Shown piece by piece: positions 43,086-51,508 of a stretch of DNA of 64,000 bases. Each line of letters begins with the position of its first letter. Position 1 is the stretch's first letter. The position numbers and the translations under genes were made by a program. The stretch covers positions 1 to 64,000 of the forward strand of contig CAWDBD010000015.1 of assembly GCA_963800395.1 (NCBI GenBank), written 5' to 3'. The notes under the pieces are model-generated. The model saw only the letters and a list, made by a program, of their open reading frames with translations. It was not told the DNA's origin and ran no database searches. Origin of the DNA: DASSBG01 sp963800395 (GTDB lineage: Bacteria > Pseudomonadota > Gammaproteobacteria > Xanthomonadales > Rhodanobacteraceae).

Positions 43086-44017
43086 GCGGCCTTCTCCTTG
43101 CCATCGTCCACCAGTCGCACGAAAAGTTCCTCCAGACGGTTGGCCTTGTTGCGCATCGAGCGAACCTGGATGCCGCGTTCGGTCAGTGCGGTGAAAAGGG
43201 AGTTGAGGTCATGGCCGCGCGACATTTCCGCTTCCATGGTGTTGTCGTCGATGCGCCGGAGCACCACCCCATTCACCTCGGGCATGGTGTTGTCGCCGCC
43301 GCGGGTATCGAGCACGAAAGTCTCGACATCCAGCTTGGACAACAGGTTTTTCATGGTGGTGTTTTCGACTATGCGGCCGTGGTCGATGATGGCAATGTTG
43401 CGGCACAACTGTTCGGCCTCCTCCAGATAGTGCGTGGTCAGGATGACCGTGGTGCCGGCCGCATTGATGCCGGTGACGAACTGCCACATGGAGCGGCGGA
43501 TTTCGATATCGACGCCGGCAGTGGGTTCGTCGAGGATCAGCAGCTTCGGCTCGTTCATCATCGCGCGGGCAATCATCAGGCGCCGCTTCATGCCGCCGGA
43601 GAGCATGCGCGAGGTCGAGTGTGCCTTGTCCCACAGACGCAGTTCACGCAGGTATTTTTCCGCGCGACGAATGGCTTCCGGGCGCTTGATGCCGTAGAAG
43701 CCGGCCTGGTTGACGCAAATGTCGAAAGGCTTCTCGAACTGGTTGAAATTGATCTCCTGCGGCACGACGCCGATCATGCGCATGGCGGCGCTGCGGTCCT
43801 TGTGGATCGAGGTGCCGAATACCCGCGCATCACCGGAGCTGGCATTGACCAGCGAGGTGACGATGCCGATCAGGGTCGACTTGCCGGCGCCGTTGGGCCC
43901 GAGCAGGGCAAAGAAGTCGCCCGGTTGCACGGACAGGGATACGCTTTTCAGTGCCTCGACTCCATTGCCGTAGGTCTTGCACAGGTCTTCAATTTCCAGA
44001 GCGGGATGGTCGGGCAT
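43082..44017 (-). CDS. ABC transporter ATP-binding protein, YadG-like
   Basis: 311 residues from ATG 44017 (MPDHPALEIEDLCKTYGNG); the frame is open further upstream through the divergent gene but is not coding there. Walker A LLGPNGAGKST, signature RMLSGGMKRRLMIARAM, Walker B LLILDEPTAGVD, H-loop TTHYLEEAEQ. The C-terminal extension (about residues 230-311) is usual for the YadG branch. It works with the permease downstream. An 87-nt divergent promoter region is shared with the ferredoxin reductase gene. Confidence 0.94.
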   Translation of the reverse strand: MPDHPALEIEDLCKTYGNGVEALKSVSLSVQPGDFFALLGPNGAGKSTLIGIVTSLVNASSGDARVFGTSIHKDRSAAMRMIGVVPQEINFNQFEKPFDICVNQAGFYGIKRPEAIRRAEKYLRELRLWDKAHSTSRMLSGGMKRRLMIARAMMNEPKLLILDEPTAGVDIEIRRSMWQFVTGINAAGTTVILTTHYLEEAEQLCRNIAIIDHGRIVENTTMKNLLSKLDVETFVLDTRGGDNTMPEVNGVVLRRIDDNTMEAEMSRGHDLNSLFTALTERGIQVRSMRNKANRLEELFVRLVDDGKEKAA

Positions 44018-44104
44018 GGCAAATCTGCTTAATTCAATGGCACAAGGGGCGTTATCATAACGGCCTTTGCGCGCCGAATCGCGGCAAACAGGTAAACCGA
44101 CACC

Positions 44105-44854
44105 ATGATTGAACATTTCCAGCTCAAGTTGACCGACAGCTTCATGCTGGCGCCCACCGTGCGTCACCTGGTCTTCGAACGCGCCGATGGCCAGCCTCTG
44201 GCGTTCAAGCCAGGCCAGTTTCTGCAGGTGCATTTCCACTACGACGACGGCAAGGCGACCAAGCGCAGCTACTCGGTAGCCACCATTGGCGAGGAGGGCG
44301 CCGAAACGGTGCAGCGCATCGAGATTGCCGTCAGCTACGTCGAAGGTGGCGCCGCCACGAAACTGTTTGCCGAGCTCGAGCATGGCGGCATCATCGATGC
44401 CAGCGGCCCCTACGGTCGTTTCTGCCTGCAGGAGGGCGACGAGAACCGACGCTACCTGCTGATCGCCACCGGCACCGGTGTCACGCCCTACCGCGCCATG
44501 TTGCCGCAGATCGCCCGGGCCATGCGCGAGCAGGGACGCCAATTCGTGCTCTTGTATGGTGCCCGCAACGAGGCCGAGCTGCTGTACGGCGAGGAGTTCG
44601 AGGCCTTTGCCCGCGAACACGACAACTTCGATTTTCATCCCTGCCTCAGCCGCGGTGCCCGGCCCGACCCGCGCCCCAATGACCGCCTCGGCTATGTGCA
44701 GACCGTCCTGCCCGAACTGGAACCGGATCCCGAATACGACATCGCCTACCTGTGCGGCAACCCGGAAATGGTTGATGCCGCATTTGCGGAACTGAAGGAT
44801 CGCGGTCTGTCCGTGCGCCAGATCCGGCGCGAAAAGTACATCTCCTCGCGCTGA
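44105..44854 (+). CDS. Ferredoxin/flavodoxin-NADP+ reductase-like protein
   Basis: 249 residues. FAD domain with KRSYSVAT (RxYS flavin motif) and GGAATKLFAELEHG; NADP domain with LLIATGTGVTPYRAML and CGNPEMVDAAFAELKDRG; ends with REKYISSR. Similar in size to Fpr (248) and to NAD(P)H-flavin reductases of this fold. The electron acceptor cannot be decided from sequence. It is divergent from the YadG-like ATPase. Confidence 0.9.
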   Translation: MIEHFQLKLTDSFMLAPTVRHLVFERADGQPLAFKPGQFLQVHFHYDDGKATKRSYSVATIGEEGAETVQRIEIAVSYVEGGAATKLFAELEHGGIIDASGPYGRFCLQEGDENRRYLLIATGTGVTPYRAMLPQIARAMREQGRQFVLLYGARNEAELLYGEEFEAFAREHDNFDFHPCLSRGARPDPRPNDRLGYVQTVLPELEPDPEYDIAYLCGNPEMVDAAFAELKDRGLSVRQIRREKYISSR

Positions 44855-44929
44855 GCCTCACGATCGCTGGCTTCTGGTCATCACCTGCGCGATCCAAATC
44901 AAGGGCTTGGACCGGTCTGTGTGTGCAAA

Positions 44930-46570
44930 TCAGCGTGCGGCGTTGCGCCAGCCCAGCAGCAGGACGACGACACCGGCCACGGCCAGGCCGCCGGCTACCC
45001 AGACGTGCTGCGCTTGCGCCAGCAGCCAGGTGAGCGTGGCGCAGATCAGCAGGCTGGTGCCGAGCATGCCCGCCGCCATCATTCGACGGGTGCGGCGCGC
45101 TTCGGCATGTATCTGCTGCAGATCGCGCGAGTCGAAGTGTACCCGCAGTTCTCCGGCAACGGCCTGCTGCAGCCATTCGCGTGCCAGATCCGGCATGCGC
45201 GGTGCGGCGTGCAGCCACTCGGGGACGCGCCTGCGGATCTCGCGCAGGGCGTGACGCGGGCTGTAGCGCTGCCTGAGAATGCGCTTGAGTACCGGGTGGG
45301 CTACTGACCAGATATCGATATCGGGGTCGAGCATGCGGCCAATCCCCTCGATGTTCAGCAGGGTTTTCTGCAGCAGGATCAGTTGCGGTTGCAGGGTCAG
45401 CTCGAAGCGGCGCGCGGTAGCGAACAGCTCGGCCACCACTTCGGCCAGCGAGATCTTCGACAGCGGCTGGCTGAAGTAGGGCTCGCAGACAGTACGCACT
45501 GCCGCCTCCAGTTCATCGACGCGCACATGGCGGGGCATCCAGCCGGCAGCCAGATGCAATTCGGCGATACGGCGGTAGTCTCGTTCGAACAGGGCGATGA
45601 AGTTCTCCGCAAGCCAGTACTGGTCGGCCTCCGGCAGGGAGCCCATGATGCCGAAATCCAGCGCGATGAAGCGCGGATCAGCCACGCTCTCGGGGTCGAC
45701 CCAGATATTGCCCGGATGGGCATCGGCATGAAAGAAATTGTCGCGAAAGACCTGCTCGTAGAAAAGGCGTACGCCCTTGGCGGCCAGTCGCTTGCGGTCG
45801 ATGCCTGCCGCATCCAGCGCCGCGATGTCATCGACCGACAGGCCGTAAACCCGCTCCAGGGTCAGCACGCCCTTCTTGCTGTGCGACCAGTAGACATCCG
45901 GAACATACATGTCCGGTGAGCGGTCGAAATTGCGCCTGAGCAAGCTGGCATTGGCGCCTTCGCGCTGCAGATCCAGTTCGTGCTCCAGGGTCTTCTCGAT
46001 CTCGGCGACAACGTCCATGGGCCGGATCTTGTCCGCGGCCGGGTGCCAACGCTCGGCCAGTCGCCCCAGGGACTGCAGCAGTTCCACATCCCGGCGGATG
46101 AGCCTGGCGATGCCGGGCCGCAGGACCTTGACCACGACCTCGGCACCGTCAGGCAAGGTGGCGGCGTGGACCTGCGCCACCGAAGCCGATGCCAGCGGTT
46201 CGGGGTCGAATGCCATGAAAAGCTTGTCGATGCTTGCGCCCAGGGCCTGCTCGACACGCGCGATGGCCTGGTCTCCGGGGAAGGGTGGCACCTGGTCCTG
46301 CAACAGCGTCAGTTCATCGGCGATGTCGGCCGGCACCAGGTCGCGACGGGTGGACAGAATCTGGCCCGCCTTGACGAAGATCGGTCCGAGTTCGTTGAGC
46401 GCCAGGCGCAGGCGAGCGCCGCGAGGCAACTGTGCCAGGTCGCGGCGCGGCCGCGGCAGAAACGGGCGCAGCACTTTCAATGGCCGGAACAGATGCACAT
46501 CCGCAACCAGGTCGTCCAGGCGGTAGCGCAGCAGCACCATGGCCACGCGCATCAGGCGCAACAAGGTCAT
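44930..46570 (-). CDS. ubiB: Ubiquinone biosynthesis accessory kinase-like protein UbiB
   Basis: 546 residues. ABC1/ADCK/UbiB atypical kinase-like ATPase needed for ubiquinone synthesis. The diagnostic KxGQ motif is FVKAGQILSTRRDLVP, the Ala-rich loop is ASASVAQVHAA, and the catalytic-type block is FFHADAHPGNIWV followed by ALDFGIMG. Two C-terminal membrane segments (LGTSLLICATLTWLLAQ, VAGGLAVAGVVVLLLGW) anchor it. The start overlaps the ubiJ stop by 4 nt. Confidence 0.96.
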   Translation of the reverse strand: MTLLRLMRVAMVLLRYRLDDLVADVHLFRPLKVLRPFLPRPRRDLAQLPRGARLRLALNELGPIFVKAGQILSTRRDLVPADIADELTLLQDQVPPFPGDQAIARVEQALGASIDKLFMAFDPEPLASASVAQVHAATLPDGAEVVVKVLRPGIARLIRRDVELLQSLGRLAERWHPAADKIRPMDVVAEIEKTLEHELDLQREGANASLLRRNFDRSPDMYVPDVYWSHSKKGVLTLERVYGLSVDDIAALDAAGIDRKRLAAKGVRLFYEQVFRDNFFHADAHPGNIWVDPESVADPRFIALDFGIMGSLPEADQYWLAENFIALFERDYRRIAELHLAAGWMPRHVRVDELEAAVRTVCEPYFSQPLSKISLAEVVAELFATARRFELTLQPQLILLQKTLLNIEGIGRMLDPDIDIWSVAHPVLKRILRQRYSPRHALREIRRRVPEWLHAAPRMPDLAREWLQQAVAGELRVHFDSRDLQQIHAEARRTRRMMAAGMLGTSLLICATLTWLLAQAQHVWVAGGLAVAGVVVLLLGWRNAAR

Positions 46571-47205
46571 CGGCGCTGCTCCAGTTTCTCGAGGCGGCTT
46601 TGCAGGCGTTCGCTGCGTTCGCTGATGTCGTCCACGCCGTCCAGCCAGGTATCGACTTCGGCCCGGGCAGGCGTCAGCCGCGCTTCATCGCGCAACCACG
46701 CGGCGCCATCTTCGCGAAAATTGGCAAAGGCGCGGCGTCCCGCGCGCGCGGTGCGGCTCATGCCCTGCGCCAGTGGTACCCCCAGGACATCGCCGAACAG
46801 ATTCGACATCGAGGCCTCCATGTCCGGTGCCCAGTCCTTGAGCAATCCTTCAAGCTGGCGTGCAAGTCCGGCGTCGCCCGACATCTCCAGCTTGCCCGGT
46901 GGCACTTCGTGGCGGCTGTCCAGAGCCATGGCCAGAACAGCCCCCGGGGTGGTGCGAACACGAAGGTTGGCATGCTCGGCGGGCGCCTCGACCTTGAGCA
47001 CACCGTGGTCGACCCGCACCCGCAGAGCCAGGTTCGGACCATCCAGATGCAGTTCCACGGCGCGCCCTTCCAGCGGCTCCAGGCGTGCCGCCGCCGTCGG
47101 GTCAAGTGACAGCGCATGATTGAGTGCGCGTTGCAGTGCCTTGCCAGCCAGCACACGCAAGGGGCGGGGCAGCCCGGGCTTCTCGACAGTTTTCATGGCT
47201 GCCAT
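46567..47205 (-). CDS. ubiJ: Ubiquinone biosynthesis accessory factor UbiJ
   Basis: 212 residues. SCP2-like lipid-binding N-terminal domain (ARLEPLEGRAVELHLDG, KLEMSGDAGLARQLEGLLK) and a C-terminal amphipathic helix, as in UbiJ, which organises the Coq enzyme complex. It directly precedes ubiB, the conserved ubiJ-ubiB order. ATG 47205 and ATG 47196 are both possible. The gene begins only 23 nt from the end of the 286-bp MITE, which therefore occupies its promoter region. Confidence 0.92.
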   Translation of the reverse strand: MAAMKTVEKPGLPRPLRVLAGKALQRALNHALSLDPTAAARLEPLEGRAVELHLDGPNLALRVRVDHGVLKVEAPAEHANLRVRTTPGAVLAMALDSRHEVPPGKLEMSGDAGLARQLEGLLKDWAPDMEASMSNLFGDVLGVPLAQGMSRTARAGRRAFANFREDGAAWLRDEARLTPARAEVDTWLDGVDDISERSERLQSRLEKLEQRR

Positions 47206-47227
47206 TGTAACGGCAGGGCAGCGCTTA

Positions 47228-47513
47228 GGACCCTCTGATTAACCCTGAGCAGGTGTCACCCATGGTGTCTGTTCGCAAGTCAAGGCGCACTGGCGCAGGC
47301 AGGCTGGTGGCCTGTCAAGTCAGTGCAACGCAGGATTGTGGACAGACACCATGGGCCCAACTTGTTGATTCTGAACGCCTGGGTGACGACCAGAAAGCCC
47401 GCATCCCGCGCCGCGCGGCTTGTCCAGGCAGCCCAGCCTGCACGGCGCCGCGCAGCTCGAACTGCGGACTTTCTGGTCGTCATGCCACCTACTCAGGGTT
47501 AATCAGAGGGTCC
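47228..47513. mobile_element. 286-bp MITE-like element with nested inverted repeats and CTTA duplication
   Basis: Terminal inverted repeats of about 28 bp (GGACCCTCTGATTAACCCTG..., one mismatch) bound the element. CTTA is found on both sides (47224-47227 and 47514-47517), consistent with a 4-bp target duplication. Inside are two separate palindromes: CCCATGGTGTCTGT (47259-47272) with its complement at 47342-47355, and GACGACCAGAAAG (47385-47397) with its complement at 47469-47481. No transposase is encoded. The ends look like those of a DDE-type insertion sequence, but the family cannot be named safely. Confidence 0.85.
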
Positions 47514-47514
47514 C

Positions 47515-47979
47515 TTACCGACCGCCGGCAAAATTCAGTTGTCGCCAGGCCTCGTAGACTGTCACGGCGACGGCGTTGGAGAGATTAAGGCTGCGACTTT
47601 GCGGCTGCATCGGCAGGCGCAGGCGATGGTCGGGAGGGATGGTGGCAGTGACCTCATCCGGCAGCCCCGAGGTCTCGCGGCCGAACAGCAGGGCGTCACC
47701 TTCGGCGTAGCGGACATTGGTGTAGTGGCGGCTGGCCAGTTTGCTGAAGGCGAACAGCCGTTTGCTGTCCAGTGCGGCCAGGCAGGCATCGTAGGAATCG
47801 TGCACGGCGATATGGGCGTATTCGTGATAGTCCAGTCCGGCGCGTCGCATGCGCTTGTCGTCCAGCTCGAATCCCAGCGGGCGAATCAGGTGCAGATGAG
47901 CGCCGGTATTGGCACACAGGCGGATGACATTGCCGGTATTGGGCGGGATCTCCGGCTGATAAAGAATGACGTGCAGCAT
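47515..47979 (-). CDS. trmL: tRNA (cytidine/uridine-2'-O-)-methyltransferase TrmL
   Basis: 154 residues from ATG 47979 (MLHVILYQPEIPPNTGNVIR). SPOUT-fold enzyme methylating the wobble ribose of tRNA-Leu. Family blocks seen are CANTGAHLHLIRPLGF, LLFGRETSGLP and the knot-closing SRSLNLSNAVAVTVYEAWRQ. Normal length (157 in E. coli). The stop TAA overlaps the CTTA target duplication of the adjacent MITE, so insertion took place exactly at the end of the gene and left the product intact. Confidence 0.95.
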   Translation of the reverse strand: MLHVILYQPEIPPNTGNVIRLCANTGAHLHLIRPLGFELDDKRMRRAGLDYHEYAHIAVHDSYDACLAALDSKRLFAFSKLASRHYTNVRYAEGDALLFGRETSGLPDEVTATIPPDHRLRLPMQPQSRSLNLSNAVAVTVYEAWRQLNFAGGR

Positions 47980-48036
47980 CGGGCCATTATGCCGGTTGCA
48001 AAAAATATGGCCATAACCAGCCCGCATTGTGTGGGC

Positions 48037-48072
48037 GGCGTCGCGCCAGTCGCTGAAACTGGGCGCGACGCC
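48037..48072. terminator. Strong hairpin between the small membrane peptide gene and trmL
   Basis: GGCGTCGCGCC (48037-48047) is perfectly complementary to GGCGCGACGCC (48062-48072), with additional AGT/ACT pairing across a bulge. No T tract follows immediately on either strand. It would isolate the small gene from trmL downstream; assigned from position and stem strength only. Confidence 0.45.
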
Positions 48073-48097
48073 GCATGCGGGTTGATGGCCGGGCTCA

Positions 48098-48190
48098 TTA
48101 CAGACCGAACAACATGGCGGCGGTGCAGACCAGCATGCCGATTGATCCGAAGATAAACAGGCCGCGCATGGCGATGAGTTCGTGTTTCAT
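48098..48190 (-). CDS. 30-residue single-span membrane peptide
   Basis: The reading frame starts at ATG 48190 and stops at TAA 48098-48100, with AGGAG 6 nt upstream of the start, one of the better ribosome-binding sites in the window. The product opens with MKHELIAMRG, then one hydrophobic helix (LFIFGSIGMLVCTAAMLFGL), positive residues on the N-terminal side, a single Cys, and no tail. It is not a recognised family; the size resembles accessory subunits of membrane complexes or stress-induced small proteins. A sigma-54-like promoter sits 58-74 nt upstream. It lies between clp and trmL on the same strand. Confidence 0.62.
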   Translation of the reverse strand: MKHELIAMRGLFIFGSIGMLVCTAAMLFGL

Positions 48191-48247
48191 GGTGTGCTCC
48201 TGGTTTTGGGTTGCGAGGGCGCGACATGCGTCCTCACCCAGGAGCAT

Positions 48248-48264
48248 TGCAAGCGCTGTGCCAA
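48248..48264 (-). promoter_or_regulatory. Sigma-54 (RpoN)-type -24/-12 promoter
   Basis: On the minus strand the sequence reads TTGGCACAGCGCTTGCA, against the consensus YTGGCACGNNNNTTGCW: the GG and GC are exactly 10 nt apart and only one consensus base differs. It would start a transcript near 48237, giving a leader of about 47 nt before the small membrane peptide. Part of it also belongs to an inverted repeat: GCAAGCGCT at 48249-48257 is matched by AGCGCTTGC at 48319-48327. The region 48191-48468 has no other gene. Confidence 0.5.
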
Positions 48265-48468
48265 CAGGCAGCAAGGCTTTTTAGTGTTTTATATTCAATG
48301 ACTTGGGGTAAAAGTCATAGCGCTTGCAGGCGGCTTGATGTCCGTCCGCGGACGCTTTGCCAGGGTATCCGGACAGGGGCGGACGGTCACCCGTCCCGCT
48401 GTGCGGCCTTGCGCGCGAGTGTCGGCCTGGCGGAGGGCAGGCAGCCATGTGCAGCGTGGCTGTGGCGC

Positions 48469-49164
48469 TCAGCGAGTACCCAGTACCACGATCGTCTTGC
48501 CCTTGACGTGAATCATGTTGTCGGCGGCCAGTTCCTTGAGCACACGGCCCACCATTTCACGCGAGCAGCCGACAATGCGGCTGATCTCCTGGCGGGAAAT
48601 GCGGATCTGGGTGCCATCGGGGTGGCTCATGGCATCGGGTTCGGTGCACAGGTCCACAAGCGTGCGCGCGACGCGGTTGCTGACATCCATGAAAGCCAGG
48701 CGGCTGACCTTGCGGTTGCTTTGCAGCAATCGGTTCGACAGTTGCCGACCCACCGCAAACAACAGCTTGGCGTAGACATCGTGCAGTTGCGTTTCGAACA
48801 GCTGGAACAGGCGTTCGTAGGTAATCTCGGCCAGTTCGCAGTTGTTGCGCGTGCGCATGGTGACATCACGGTGGGGTGATTCGACAAACAGGCCCATCTC
48901 GCCGATAAACTCGCCGGGATTGACGTAGGTCAGGATCAGTTCGCGACCGTTTTCGTCTTCGGAAAGAATGGCCACCGAGCCGCTTATCACGTAGAAAAGG
49001 GTCGTGGCCGGATCGCCCGGCCGCATGATCACCGATTTCTTGGTGTACTTGCGTCGGTGACAATGGGCAAGGAACTGATTGATCGTATCTTGATCAGGCG
49101 CCAGGGCAGGGGGGTGCTGGGAGCGCACGAGCGCCTGCTGCAGGGTATACCTTAGCTGTGGCAT
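48469..49164 (-). CDS. clp: CRP/FNR family transcription factor, Clp type
   Basis: 231 residues from ATG 49164, the length of Xanthomonas Clp. Cyclic-nucleotide-binding domain (about 25-140) with RPGDPATTLFYVISGSV and GEFIGEMGLFVESPHRDV, dimer helix, and a DNA-binding domain with ISRQEISRIVGCSREMVGRV. Arg99-Asp100 stands where E. coli CRP has Arg-Ser for cAMP; Xanthomonas Clp has Arg-Glu99 there, which disfavours cAMP and goes with c-di-GMP control. So a c-di-GMP-responsive global regulator is likely. Upstream, a TGTGA-type half-site near 49229-49233 (minus strand) could be autoregulatory. Confidence 0.92.
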   Translation of the reverse strand: MPQLRYTLQQALVRSQHPPALAPDQDTINQFLAHCHRRKYTKKSVIMRPGDPATTLFYVISGSVAILSEDENGRELILTYVNPGEFIGEMGLFVESPHRDVTMRTRNNCELAEITYERLFQLFETQLHDVYAKLLFAVGRQLSNRLLQSNRKVSRLAFMDVSNRVARTLVDLCTEPDAMSHPDGTQIRISRQEISRIVGCSREMVGRVLKELAADNMIHVKGKTIVVLGTR

Positions 49165-49705
49165 GTCGTCGTCCGGTCGATTCACAATTGGCTCTGATTC
49201 AGGGTCAGGGTCATCAGTGTACTGCTTCACACTATCGGACCTACTCAAAGTCAGTATGCCGGAGGGCGGTCCGCTGGACGTCTGTGTGCTGCGGCTCATC
49301 CACCTGCATGGGGAACCCCCTGCTGCGCAAATGCGCCTTGCATCCGAACACCCGGCAATTCGCTGAGTTGGTCAGACAAGGTAAAGCACTACACAAGCAT
49401 TGTGTGCCCTGTTGCGCCAATTGGCAACTGTTGGCGGCCCGTGCCTTCTCTCGTTCGGTTGCCGGTTCCGTCGGAACCTCGAGGCCAAGCCTGGCATGGA
49501 CGGCAGCACGTCCGGGTGGTACGCGGCAGCAGCGCGAGCGGGCGCCGCACTTTCAAAGCGGCAAGGGGATAGCGCATAATTGTCCTCTTGGCTACTTTTT
49601 GCCAAGCCGGTGCCGGGGTCTGTGAAACCGGTTGATTTGCCGTTGCATCCGCGCTTTGCTCGCGCTGTGACACACGGGCCGCCTGGCGGCCGGGAGTTCG
49701 ATTCA
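49165..49705. other. 541-nt divergent intergenic region clp/speD
   Basis: No coding sequence is supported. It contains the promoters of clp and speD, an imperfect CRP/Clp-like site (TGTGAAGCAGTACACT on the minus strand, around 49218-49233) and the ribosome-binding site of speD (GGGAG at 49692-49696). Small open frames on both strands lack start signals. Confidence 0.6.
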
Positions 49706-50491
49706 TTGGTCAAGCCGCTGCCTCGCCTGCGCCTGCAGGGATTCAACAATCTCACCAAGGCACTCAGCTTCAACATCTATGACGTCTGCTACGCGGTGTC
49801 GGCAGACGAACGGCGCCGCTACATCGAGTACATCGACGAAGCCTACAACGCCGAACGCCTGACGCAGATTCTGACCAATGTGGCCGATACCATCGGTGCC
49901 AACATCCTCAATATCGCCCGCCAGGACTACGATCCGCAGGGCGCATCGGTGACGATACTGATCTCCGAGGAGCCGGTGCTGCACCAGCTCGATCGCGACA
50001 CCATTTCCGGTGCGGTAGTGGCGCACATGGACAAGAGCCACATTACCGTGCATACCTACCCGGAGACGCATCCGCACAATGGCATTGCCACTTTTCGTGC
50101 CGACATCGATGTGGCGACCTGCGGCGTGATCTCACCGCTCAAGGCACTGAACTATCTGATCGACAGCTTCGAGTCCGATATCGTCATCATGGATTACCGC
50201 GTGCGCGGCTTCACCCGTGACGTCAAGGGCAAGAAGCACTACATCGACCACAAGATCAACTCGATCCAGGATTACCTGGCGCGTCATATCCGCCAGAAGT
50301 ACCGAATGTACGACGTCAACGTCTACCAGGAGAACATTTTCCACACCAAGATGCTGGTCAGCAATCAGGATCTGGAAACCTACCTGTTCGGCGCCCACGC
50401 GGGCGACTTCGACAAGCGCGAGCGCCGCCGCATCGAAAAGTTGCTGAAGCGCGAGATCGAAGAGCTGTTCCATGGCCGCAACCTGATGTAG
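49706..50491 (+). CDS. speD: S-adenosylmethionine decarboxylase proenzyme
   Basis: 261 residues with a TTG start at 49706: homologues begin (M)VKPLPRLRLQGFNNLTKAL, TTG precedes GTCAAGCCG exactly, and GGGAG lies 9 nt upstream. Pyruvoyl-dependent enzyme supplying the aminopropyl donor for spermidine. Self-cleavage occurs before the Ser of AHMDKSHITVHTYPETHP. FRADIDVATCGVISPLKALN and VNVYQENIFHTKM are further signatures of the E. coli-type family. The open frame to 49580 upstream is not conserved. Confidence 0.95.
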   Translation: MVKPLPRLRLQGFNNLTKALSFNIYDVCYAVSADERRRYIEYIDEAYNAERLTQILTNVADTIGANILNIARQDYDPQGASVTILISEEPVLHQLDRDTISGAVVAHMDKSHITVHTYPETHPHNGIATFRADIDVATCGVISPLKALNYLIDSFESDIVIMDYRVRGFTRDVKGKKHYIDHKINSIQDYLARHIRQKYRMYDVNVYQENIFHTKMLVSNQDLETYLFGAHAGDFDKRERRRIEKLLKREIEELFHGRNLM

Positions 50492-50501
50492 CTCTTGCTG
50501 C

Positions 50502-50529
50502 GGGACTCGGGACTCGGGACTCGGGATTC
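50502..50529. repeat. 7-bp tandem repeat
   Basis: Three GGGACTC units and one GGGATTC in tandem just after speD. The unit length equals that of the GGAAGTG repeat at 62.5 kb. The rest of the 203-nt gap 50492-50694 shows nothing recognisable. Confidence 0.8.
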
Positions 50530-50694
50530 GGGGGCGGGAGGAGCGAAACGGATCCCGCAGTCTGTTCGAAAGTTCAACCGAAAGAACACTCGGCCATTGA
50601 GTCGCCAAGTGCCCTCACACAAGCCCTCTCCCGGGGGTGCGATGGCGTGACCAGAGGATGCCAAATCCCCAGTCTCAACTGGAGTGAGCGAAGC

Positions 50695-51342
50695 TCACCA
50701 CCGGTACGCCACCGCCTTCATCAGGTTTGACGACCAGCGCATCAGGGTGGGGATGGGGAAGGGCGGTTCGATGCCGCCGCGGGCCAGGGCGTTGTCGGCG
50801 TGGCGAGCCTCGTCGGCCTGCATCTGCCGGATCACCGCGCGTGAGCGCTCGTCGGCCGGCGGCAGGCGGTCCAGATGCTCGCCCAGGTGCGCCTCGACCT
50901 GGCGTTCGGTTTCGACCACGAAGCCGAGGCTCGCCCGGTCACTTGCCGCCGCCGCCGCGGCGCCGATGGCGAAACTGCCGGCGTACCACAATGCATTGAA
51001 CACGCTGGGGTGGCTGTCCAGCTCGGTCAGGCGCTGCCCGCACCAGGCCAGGTGATCGTTTTCCTCGCTGGCGGCTTCATGCAGATAGTTCCGCGTGTGG
51101 TCGTCGCGGGCCAGTGCGGCCTGGCCCAGATACAGCGCCTGCGCACAGACTTCACCAGTGTGATTGACCCGCATCAGGCCCGCTGCGTGGCGCCGTTCTG
51201 CCTCGGTCAGCTCGGCATGACCTTCCTTGTCCCCGGGAGACGGGCGTGCTGCCTGGGGTTGACCGCAGGTGGTCTGCAGCGCGTGCCCGACGCCGGCAAG
51301 CATCCGGTCCAGAGGGCTGGGGTGGCGTATATCAGCGGGCAT
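50695..51342 (-). CDS. coq7: 3-demethoxyubiquinol 3-hydroxylase (Coq7 family)
   Basis: 215 residues from ATG 51342 (MPADIRHPSPLDRML); ATG 51387 is a possible longer start. Di-iron ferritin-like hydroxylase for the penultimate hydroxylation of ubiquinone synthesis. Two ExxH-type pairs are seen: NHTGEVCAQALY with AASEENDHLAWC, and FVVETERQVEAHL with MQADEARHADNA. Convergent with speD. Its 5' end overlaps the extended -10 promoter of rplM on the other strand. Confidence 0.93.
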   Translation of the reverse strand: MPADIRHPSPLDRMLAGVGHALQTTCGQPQAARPSPGDKEGHAELTEAERRHAAGLMRVNHTGEVCAQALYLGQAALARDDHTRNYLHEAASEENDHLAWCGQRLTELDSHPSVFNALWYAGSFAIGAAAAAASDRASLGFVVETERQVEAHLGEHLDRLPPADERSRAVIRQMQADEARHADNALARGGIEPPFPIPTLMRWSSNLMKAVAYRW

Positions 51343-51364
51343 GCCTTGGTCCTTGACGATCTGC

Positions 51365-51395
51365 TTGCAGTGGGCGGGATGGTTCATGCTACAAT
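51365..51395 (+). promoter_or_regulatory. Promoter of rplM-rpsI
   Basis: TGCTACAAT (51387-51395) is an extended -10; TTGCAG (51365-51370) is a weak -35 at 19-nt spacing. A leader of about 105 nt follows, containing the GC-rich hairpin sequence GGCAGGCTTGCCTGC (51429-51443), before rplM. A ribosomal-protein leader role is possible but not shown. Confidence 0.5.
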
Positions 51396-51508
51396 ATGCG
51401 GCTTCGCGACGGAGAGATGGTTCTCCCGGCAGGCTTGCCTGCGCGGGGGTCTTTGGCTATCATTCCGCGCCTTTACTCCAAGATTCCGATCAATCAAGGT
51501 TCATCCAG

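Noticed and set aside
49163..49625. Plus-strand frames in the clp/speD intergenic region
   Set aside because: No conserved motif or start signal; most of the region is regulatory DNA between divergent genes.
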